Part shown: one piece after another, positions 59,301 through 64,000 of the stretch
Numbering within the stretch: position 1 is the first letter of the stretch
Layout of the letters: each line of letters opens with the position of its first letter
NCBI GenBank assembly: GCA_964643725.1
Contig: CAZXTL010000001.1
Location: 129,370 to 193,369 of the forward strand
Direction of reading: 5' to 3'
From: DYQY01 sp964643725
GTDB lineage: Bacteria > Margulisbacteria > Riflemargulisbacteria > GWF2-35-9 > DYQY01
DNA: 64,000 nucleotides
The notes under the pieces: model-generated
Seen by the model: only the letters and a program-made list of their open reading frames with translations
Told to the model about the DNA's origin: nothing
The model's database searches: none
Program-made: the position numbers and the translations under genes

Positions 59301-59971
59301 AGAAGACACAAAAGATTGAATTGTTGTTGAAAAATAAAGTAGCTGACATGATTACTAATTATTCAAAAATGACGGAGGAGCATAGAGTTAATTATTTAGA
59401 ATTTAAACAGCAGATAGATGATAAAAAAGAAGAGATTATTGGTTCATATAGGGCTAATCTTAGACAAGCCAAGGCGCTTTATCAGAAGAAGATGAAACAG
59501 TATTCTCAAGATATTAATATTTTGGATAATGAATTAAAGATTAGAAGGTCTGAGTTACAGAAAAATTATGAGCAGGCTATGGTTAAGTTTAGAGCGGAAA
59601 ACGAGGACATTTTACGGAAAGAAACTACGGATTTTGAATCAAAACAGAATGAATTGCTTAGTAAAAAAGAGCAGTTAGTTAGATATTATGAAAAGCAACT
59701 AGATTCATTACGTTTTGATTATCAATCAATTCTGAAAAACGAAAAGGCAAAATATGATCAACAAAAGATTGATGTGCAAAGTAATTTGGAAAAATTAAGT
59801 AAAGATTACCAAATAAAAAGAGATCAGATTAAGGGTTATTATATGGGGCTTATTTCGAAAGAAGAGAAGTATAATCAACACTTAGTAGATGATTTAATAA
59901 TAAAGAAAAAAACACTCATTCAAAACTATGACCTGTTGGTTGGCGAATGTGAAAAAACAGTCATTTCTTAA
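56384..59971 (+). CDS. Giant coiled-coil protein with tandem 54-residue repeats, 1195 residues
   Basis: The protein is almost wholly charged helix rich in Glu, Lys, Ala and Gln. From about residue 40 there is continuous coiled coil. At about residues 238-400 three near-identical 54-residue repeats stand in tandem (each starting EAEVIRAAAQ), then two 37-residue repeats (RAEEERA...). The repeats have the A-x-x-E-A-x-x-I spacing of 11-residue (hendecad) coiled coils, and 54 is three 18-residue (11+7) steps. The C-terminal 300 residues are a more regular heptad rod with Lys, Tyr and Gln. There is no signal peptide, so it is probably cytoplasmic; it could be a cytoskeletal filament or motor scaffold. 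The ATG at 56384 follows GGAAGAGG; an earlier ATG at 56339 lies in the promoter. Confidence 0.85.
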   Translation: MVEILHKKVNTAENANKQIFENPDIKVFHKAVQEEVKDSIKNSIETLGEIHIKKGKTEENIVSLEYKKEQLLRDISELEEKKLKTEEKVKEFEDKKRQEFTQQQEYQKKLLNEFFQRKQLLLHDVNQLQAERIKLNRLVDKLRDDPKYMVGQGNPIFYENLKTQAQYESDQIRQQGYYDAEVIRSSAKDDAERIKNQVQFELEQSRVRTREESEAIKTSILFDAEFLKKNIIDSANKEAEVIRAAAQIEADNILIGAKKKSDELMVEASAKISNYTEIELNSAKVLKDASKEAEVIRAAAQIEADNILISAKRKSDELMIEASEKISNYTEIELNSAKVLKDASKEAEVIRAAAQQDADNILIEAKKKSDELLIEASARNSNYKELELNSAKVLKDASKEAEVIIIKAQEESAKILHEAKQKAQEEYELMLLISKKELSEAELKLEAINKQEAVRLDADRLIKDACEEVDVLLSRAEEERAVLLEKTQEECNLMLVSFKKEADDEADMLLNKAEEERATLLQQTQEECELMLVSFKKEADEEAWEAREDILNDASKESDKIINEANVQAELIIKRAEEDRASLLAKIHLSAENEFGVARDNMLNKAEKEVAWILSEAQKKAQIIMVNADNKAKDLLEQANKQAILIGDELDSKIKFAEQRKEQILAQATFDAKTKSEEILGDANVQAAEIRQNAITDAKQKAHEIYRQIAEEQENLGKELLQKAIVQAKSERENILNSTRDQSENKAKEIILIAEREVLDKTNRIMSEATKRADSIISDARDKAAKEVSLILSRDKEEAERLQILIEQLKIQKQELDRGTAESNAKNIKALEIAQKIKDREKQLSDKVREAETEYHRVREEILPKISEIKNTYTLNKQEISSKIREMNDRYLQEQVSFEEKMKELNSKCEADLRYVKEKYQQEKSGLLTLLEDELRRLKDISEERITGKKKELEDTKIFIKEDLDKKQEDYFKKTQKIELLLKNKVADMITNYSKMTEEHRVNYLEFKQQIDDKKEEIIGSYRANLRQAKALYQKKMKQYSQDINILDNELKIRRSELQKNYEQAMVKFRAENEDILRKETTDFESKQNELLSKKEQLVRYYEKQLDSLRFDYQSILKNEKAKYDQQKIDVQSNLEKLSKDYQIKRDQIKGYYMGLISKEEKYNQHLVDDLIIKKKTLIQNYDLLVGECEKTVIS
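57095..57580 (+). repeat. Three tandem 162-base repeats inside the coiled-coil gene
   Basis: Units start at 57095, 57257 and 57419, each 162 bases (54 codons), and a diverged fourth begins at 57581. The DNA is nearly identical between units, not just the protein, which indicates recent duplication or gene conversion. Confidence 0.85.
57808..58029 (+). repeat. Two tandem 111-base repeats inside the coiled-coil gene
   Basis: Units start at 57808 and 57919, spaced 111 bases (37 codons). Each encodes KAEEERA-type sequence followed by TQEECxLMLVSFKKEAD. The second unit diverges toward its end. Confidence 0.7.
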
Positions 59972-60200
59972 TCAATAAATTTTCTAACAAAAAGCCTTGC
60001 AAATATCCTTGTTTTAATGGTTTTTTCCACGTATATAATGTAAAATATTCAATTGTATACTTGTATGTTTTTTTGTTCTTTTTAAGAAGGGGCTGAGAAT
60101 ATATATTTGTCTTGTATATTGGTATTGTTATAACAGAGATTAAAAATGTTTATTTTAGGTATATTAGGGCATAAGATTAACTTAAATAGGGGTTTATGGG
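59972..60200. other. Gap between coiled-coil and PorV-like genes
   Basis: This 229-base AT-rich gap has no coding frame. TATAAT occurs at about 60035 and a TTGTCT...TATAAC pair near 60108-60135 with a spacing of 16 bases; either could be the promoter of the PorV-like gene. No clear terminator hairpin was seen. Confidence 0.4.
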
Positions 60201-61403
60201 GTGCGAGTTATTAATAAATTAGCCATAGTAATTTTGGTTGTGTGTTCATTTGCATTTCCTGTTGGGCAACTACATTATGGTTCTGACCTAGAGTGGGGCT
60301 ATGGAGCTCGTGCTTTAGGGATGGGTAGGTCATTCGTTGCTTTGGGTAATGATGCTTCTGGTCTGTTTTGGAATCCAGCAGGTGTAATGAAATTGCAGAG
60401 CATGCAAGGTATGTTTCAGATGTCTATGCTTTATCAGAGCTATAGTTCAATGTATGGAGCTTTCGCGATTCCTGGGGTTGATGATGCTATAGGTATTGAG
60501 TTCATTATGTTCGGTGGTTCAGATATTGAGGGTAGAGATATTTACAATCAGTTTACTGGCATGGTTCAGGATAGCAAAATGGCATTTGGTGCTACATATA
60601 GCAAAAGAATCATGAAAGATTTTTATATGGCGCTTAAGGGTAAGTTTTATATGCGTTCCTTGGGGGAAGCTGGTGATATGGCTATGGCTGGGGATGTTTC
60701 AATGATTTATAACATATCTGATAGGTTTTCTGCTGGAATAAATTTAATGAATGTTTTCGGGATGGTATTGGGGACTACTTCTGATAAGCTTACTCCTCAG
60801 GCTATGTTTGGGCTTGGATATAAAGAACAAAATATGCTTTTTGCTTTAGACGCAAGAGACAATTTCAATGAATGGCATTTTGGTGTTGAATATGAACCAG
60901 TAAAAAATATTCCTCTTAGAATAGGGGTAAATAATGATGAGCTTAGCTTTGGTGGTGGGGTGAAATTAGGCATTATGGATGCAGATGTCGCTTATATTAT
61001 GAATGAATTAGCTAGCAAAATAGCTTTTTCAGTAAATCTTAATTTTGGTAAGTCAATGGACGATATGACTAAAGATCAAGTTGAACAAGCAATGGCAGAT
61101 TCACAGGAAATGTTAAACAATGATTACTTTTATTTGGCTAAGCAGAAACTAGAGTATGTGTTGTCTTTTGATCCTTCACGTAAAGATGTAAAAGTTATTT
61201 TAGAACGGTTAGAGAAGGCGGTACAGTTTGTTGAATCTTCCCTTCCACAAGAAAGTCTTACTTGGGAAAAATTTAAGTTAGCAAAAAGACTTTTTAACGA
61301 AGGAAAGTATTTTGAATCAGAGAAGCTTTTTAGAGAAATTCAGCAGATAAATCAAAATAATAGATTTGTTACATATTATCTTGATGAATTGTCTTTGCAG
61401 TAG
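60201..61403 (+). CDS. PorV/PorQ (UPF0164)-family outer-membrane protein with C-terminal TPR-like tail
   Basis: The 400-residue protein has a signal peptide, then the family signature GARALGMGRSFVALGNDASGLFWNPAG (given here over residues 35-61), followed by alternating beta-strands to about residue 285. The last 110 residues are helical with a TPR-like end (FNEGKYFESEKLFREIQQINQ). Family members are outer-membrane barrels of the FadL type; PorV itself works with the type IX secretion system. The start is GTG 60201, with AGGGG 8 bases upstream. The position directly before a giant repetitive exported protein suggests a role in its export or anchoring, which is inference. Confidence 0.85.
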   Translation: MRVINKLAIVILVVCSFAFPVGQLHYGSDLEWGYGARALGMGRSFVALGNDASGLFWNPAGVMKLQSMQGMFQMSMLYQSYSSMYGAFAIPGVDDAIGIEFIMFGGSDIEGRDIYNQFTGMVQDSKMAFGATYSKRIMKDFYMALKGKFYMRSLGEAGDMAMAGDVSMIYNISDRFSAGINLMNVFGMVLGTTSDKLTPQAMFGLGYKEQNMLFALDARDNFNEWHFGVEYEPVKNIPLRIGVNNDELSFGGGVKLGIMDADVAYIMNELASKIAFSVNLNFGKSMDDMTKDQVEQAMADSQEMLNNDYFYLAKQKLEYVLSFDPSRKDVKVILERLEKAVQFVESSLPQESLTWEKFKLAKRLFNEGKYFESEKLFREIQQINQNNRFVTYYLDELSLQ

Positions 61404-61480
61404 GCAAAGACTAGGTCAATATTGAATTAAGTTAAATAGTATTTTTTTTGCTGAGGGGATTAGTTAAAGGGGTGTGTCTT

Positions 61481-64000
61481 TTGAATATATCAAAGAGCGT
61501 AGTGTGCCTATTGTTGGCTTCGTGCCTTTTTTCCGCTACGATTTCTGTCGATAAATTTGAGCTGTATGATCAAGATACATTGTTGACAGACCGTACAAAC
61601 GATCAAGTTGTTGGTATAACCATTAGCACAAATATCGTTCCTGTTAAATATTTGATAAGTGAAGACCGTCCAACTAAGCCTGTTTCTAGCGATTCTTTTT
61701 GGGAAAGCGAAAGACCATCACGATATACTCTGAAAAACGATGCCAATGGTATTAAGACAGTTTATTTGTATGTAATGAGCTCAACTGGGGATATTAGTGA
61801 TGGAGCTGTAGCTACTATAAATTTAGATTCTTCATATCCGCAACTAAGTTCTGTTAATATGTCACAATCACTTATTGATTTGACTGTGGAGTTTATTTCT
61901 GGCAATTTTTATTTAAGAGAAGGCCCATTTGATATAACTTTTAATTTTAGTGAGACATTGTCAACCACTCCAGAGATAAACCTTTTTTTCAATGGTTCAA
62001 TAGTTAATTCGTTTAATGCCTTGTTAGTTAGAGTGGATAGTAGTACTTTTAAGGGTCAATATACTGTTACTTCTGGAACTTTAGAAGGAACATATTTGAT
62101 AAGTTATAGTTGTACAGATAATACAGGATACGAAACTAATGAAGCTGTTTTTGTAGCTGGAGGAATTGTTGTAGACCAGACTTCTCCAGATTTGCAGACA
62201 TTTGCTTTAGATGGTAAGGACCCTACAATTGGTGTTATTTATTCAAAAACTAGGTTTTTACCAATACAGATTGAGCCTAATGATAGTAGTGGGATTAAGG
62301 GCTGGATAGTAACCGATAATGTTTCTTATATGCCTTCCGCAACAAGTCAGTGGATGAATTTAGGTGTATACCTGACATTAACTAATAACATTGCACTACA
62401 TAGAATTAATTTTTGGTATATTGATAATGCTTGGAATATAAATTTTTCTACAGCAGATATTTATTATGATCCCCAAACACCAGTAGTAAGTCTTCAAGTA
62501 AACATAACACCCAATAGCGTTTTAACAAATCAGCAGATAATATTAACATTAGACGTTTCGAATATAGGGAGCGGACTTGCAGACACCCCAAACCTCAGCT
62601 ATTCCGCTCCCGGCAAAACTCCTCAAGTGCTTAGTCTTCAGTTGCTAGCGGGAGGACAATACAGAACTACATTTAATGTTTCTACGTATACAGGACAAGG
62701 ACAAGGTGTTTTTTCGGTAAGGGCTACTGATAATGAAGGCCATTTTTTTGACGAGACTATAGCTCTTTGGTATCAAGGTGTAAGTTATGACCCTTATTAT
62801 ATTGTTAGCCATAATTTAAAAACACCAAGCTTTTATATGTATGACCAAGATACTTTGCTTTCTAGGGATGCTAACGACCAGATAGTAGGTGTAACAATTA
62901 CTGATGATGAGCAGGCAGTAGCTTGGTACATTGGTGAAACTTTAATAACTCCTTCTTTAGGTAGTGAGTTATGGTCAACCACGCGACCTGGGTTTTTTAC
63001 TTTTAAGAATGATAATGAAGAAGTAAAGTCAGTTTGTCTGTGGATTAAGGATGGAGCAGGAAGAATATCTCAAAGAAGTCTATCAACAATTAACTATGAT
63101 TTAACTGATCCTTACATATCAACCATTCAACTTTTCAATTCATCAAATCTTCAACCAATAACTAGCATAGGAAATACATATTTTTTAAGAGTTGGAACCT
63201 ACAATGTAACTTTCAATATGGCCGAGAACCTAACAATAACCCCATCAATAAGTTTTATTAGTTCAGTGCTTACAGTTAACCGTTTACTAACAAGAGTGAA
63301 TGACCGAACATACACAAGTCAGTATGTCGTAACCAGTGGAACAGTAGAAGGAACTTACAATATTTACTATAGCGCTACAGATAATGCAGGCAATGCCGTT
63401 CACAGTTCACTGTTCACTTCTCACTTAATGGTGGATGTAAGAAAGCCAACAGTGAATATTGAGTTATTAGATTTAGATAGTGGAAGTTCCTTATATACAA
63501 ATAGCAGAAATGTAGTATTGAGCAGGAATATCGAAGAATCATACGTACGAGGATATTTGGTAACAGAAAATAAATCATTTGTAGCTGCTGTAGATTCTGG
63601 GTGGATGATTAGTTTGTCTGCAAACTATGTGATACAAGCTATAGGTAATGGATCGAAAGAAGTAATATTATGGGTAATTGATAATGCATGGAATATTGGT
63701 TCAGCAAGCTATGTAATAACCTTAGACACACAAGTGCCAACAGCGACGATAGAGTTACCAGTACCTGCAAGCTACATAAATATCGGGGAACATCGGATAA
63801 CGTTGAACGTTGGTGGGATAGTTAGTGGATTAACAACAACCCCTAGTTTATTGTTTGTGCCAAACAATAAAGCATCCATTCCACTCACTCTTCACTCTTC
63901 ACTTTTCACTGGAATTTATACCAGTACACTGGATATAAATTCCTTCACAGGAGACGGAGCTGGATACTTCTTGTTTAGTGCAACAGATAATGCAAATAAC
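61481..64000 (+). CDS. Giant repetitive secreted protein (Ig-like/cell-surface repeats), 5' part
   Basis: The frame opens at TTG 61481 (AAAGGGG 8 bases upstream; GTG 61472 is an alternative) and has no stop to the window end, giving at least 840 residues. The N-terminus is a signal sequence (SKSVVCLLLASCLFSA) in which LASC could also be a lipobox. The rest is Ser/Thr/Asn-rich beta-structure. A unit of about 425 residues, opening YDQDTLL, starts twice. Within a unit are beta-sandwich modules with endings such as SYSCTDNTGYETNEA and SVRATDNEGH, typical of Ig-like or CARDB surface domains. It is likely a long surface or adhesin protein. It lies 77 bases after the PorV-like gene. Confidence 0.8.
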   Translation, partial: MNISKSVVCLLLASCLFSATISVDKFELYDQDTLLTDRTNDQVVGITISTNIVPVKYLISEDRPTKPVSSDSFWESERPSRYTLKNDANGIKTVYLYVMSSTGDISDGAVATINLDSSYPQLSSVNMSQSLIDLTVEFISGNFYLREGPFDITFNFSETLSTTPEINLFFNGSIVNSFNALLVRVDSSTFKGQYTVTSGTLEGTYLISYSCTDNTGYETNEAVFVAGGIVVDQTSPDLQTFALDGKDPTIGVIYSKTRFLPIQIEPNDSSGIKGWIVTDNVSYMPSATSQWMNLGVYLTLTNNIALHRINFWYIDNAWNINFSTADIYYDPQTPVVSLQVNITPNSVLTNQQIILTLDVSNIGSGLADTPNLSYSAPGKTPQVLSLQLLAGGQYRTTFNVSTYTGQGQGVFSVRATDNEGHFFDETIALWYQGVSYDPYYIVSHNLKTPSFYMYDQDTLLSRDANDQIVGVTITDDEQAVAWYIGETLITPSLGSELWSTTRPGFFTFKNDNEEVKSVCLWIKDGAGRISQRSLSTINYDLTDPYISTIQLFNSSNLQPITSIGNTYFLRVGTYNVTFNMAENLTITPSISFISSVLTVNRLLTRVNDRTYTSQYVVTSGTVEGTYNIYYSATDNAGNAVHSSLFTSHLMVDVRKPTVNIELLDLDSGSSLYTNSRNVVLSRNIEESYVRGYLVTENKSFVAAVDSGWMISLSANYVIQAIGNGSKEVILWVIDNAWNIGSASYVITLDTQVPTATIELPVPASYINIGEHRITLNVGGIVSGLTTTPSLLFVPNNKASIPLTLHSSLFTGIYTSTLDINSFTGDGAGYFLFSATDNANN
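61565..64000 (+). repeat. 425-codon repeat in the giant secreted protein
   Basis: YDQDTLL-type sequence starts at 61565 and again at 62840, 1275 bases (425 codons) apart. Following blocks, such as the NDQxVGxTI segment and the paired ATDN-x-x-GN endings, also recur in the same order (e.g. 62723 and 63980, 419 codons apart). The second copy is cut by the window end. Confidence 0.75.

Overview
The window looks like an AT-rich chromosome segment from a diderm (outer-membrane) bacterium that uses the standard code: TAA, TAG and TGA all end genes whose families I recognise. The diderm call rests on a PorV-like outer-membrane barrel, a PEGA-plus-barrel protein, lipoproteins and two MotB-type peptidoglycan-binding proteins. 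Type III glutamine synthetase, the MEP-pathway gene dxs, a MetH split from its activation domain and very long coiled-coil proteins would fit an uncultured lineage such as Margulisbacteria or a neighbour. That placement is an inference and was not tested. I see no rRNA, tRNA, CRISPR array, insertion sequence or prophage.

Layout. 1-3 kb: the end of a non-ribosomal peptide synthetase gene and a free-standing condensation protein. 3-4.7 kb: SIMPL protein, purE, cvpA. 4.9-8.1 kb: three unrecognised proteins, one only 49 residues. 8.1-11.8 kb (minus): a 1216-residue coiled-coil protein. 11.9-15.2 kb (minus): a tight operon of aminotransferase, rlmB, def and fmt. 15.3-18.1 kb: a four-PAS hybrid histidine kinase. 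18.2-24.2 kb: GT39-like transferase, ettA and envelope proteins. 24.3-29.9 kb: glnN, manC, miaB, prs. 29.9-34.5 kb (minus): a GlnD-like HD/ACT protein and PBP1A. 34.6-36.4 kb: tyrS and a two-gene TauE/SafE permease. 36.9-38.9 kb (minus): motA-motB plus a small unknown. 39.0-47.4 kb: xseB-ispA-dxs-plsY-gpsA-hflX-dinG, nearly all overlapping. 47.6-52.7 kb: a DHH pyrophosphatase-like protein and the split metH (minus).

52.8-64 kb, all on the plus strand: a second, divergent MotA/MotB pair, two single-domain receivers, an SLH/TPR-like exported protein, a 1195-residue coiled-coil protein, a PorV-like barrel and the start of a giant repetitive secreted protein. A motor pair, signalling receivers, a filament-like protein, an outer-membrane protein and a surface protein in one run is the best candidate here for an undescribed system, possibly an envelope-spanning or surface-motility machine. 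The link is inferred from gene order only.

A second theme is small repeats. Palindromic elements sit in several gaps, and short degenerate word repeats occur both between genes and, in frame, inside metH and the giant secreted protein.
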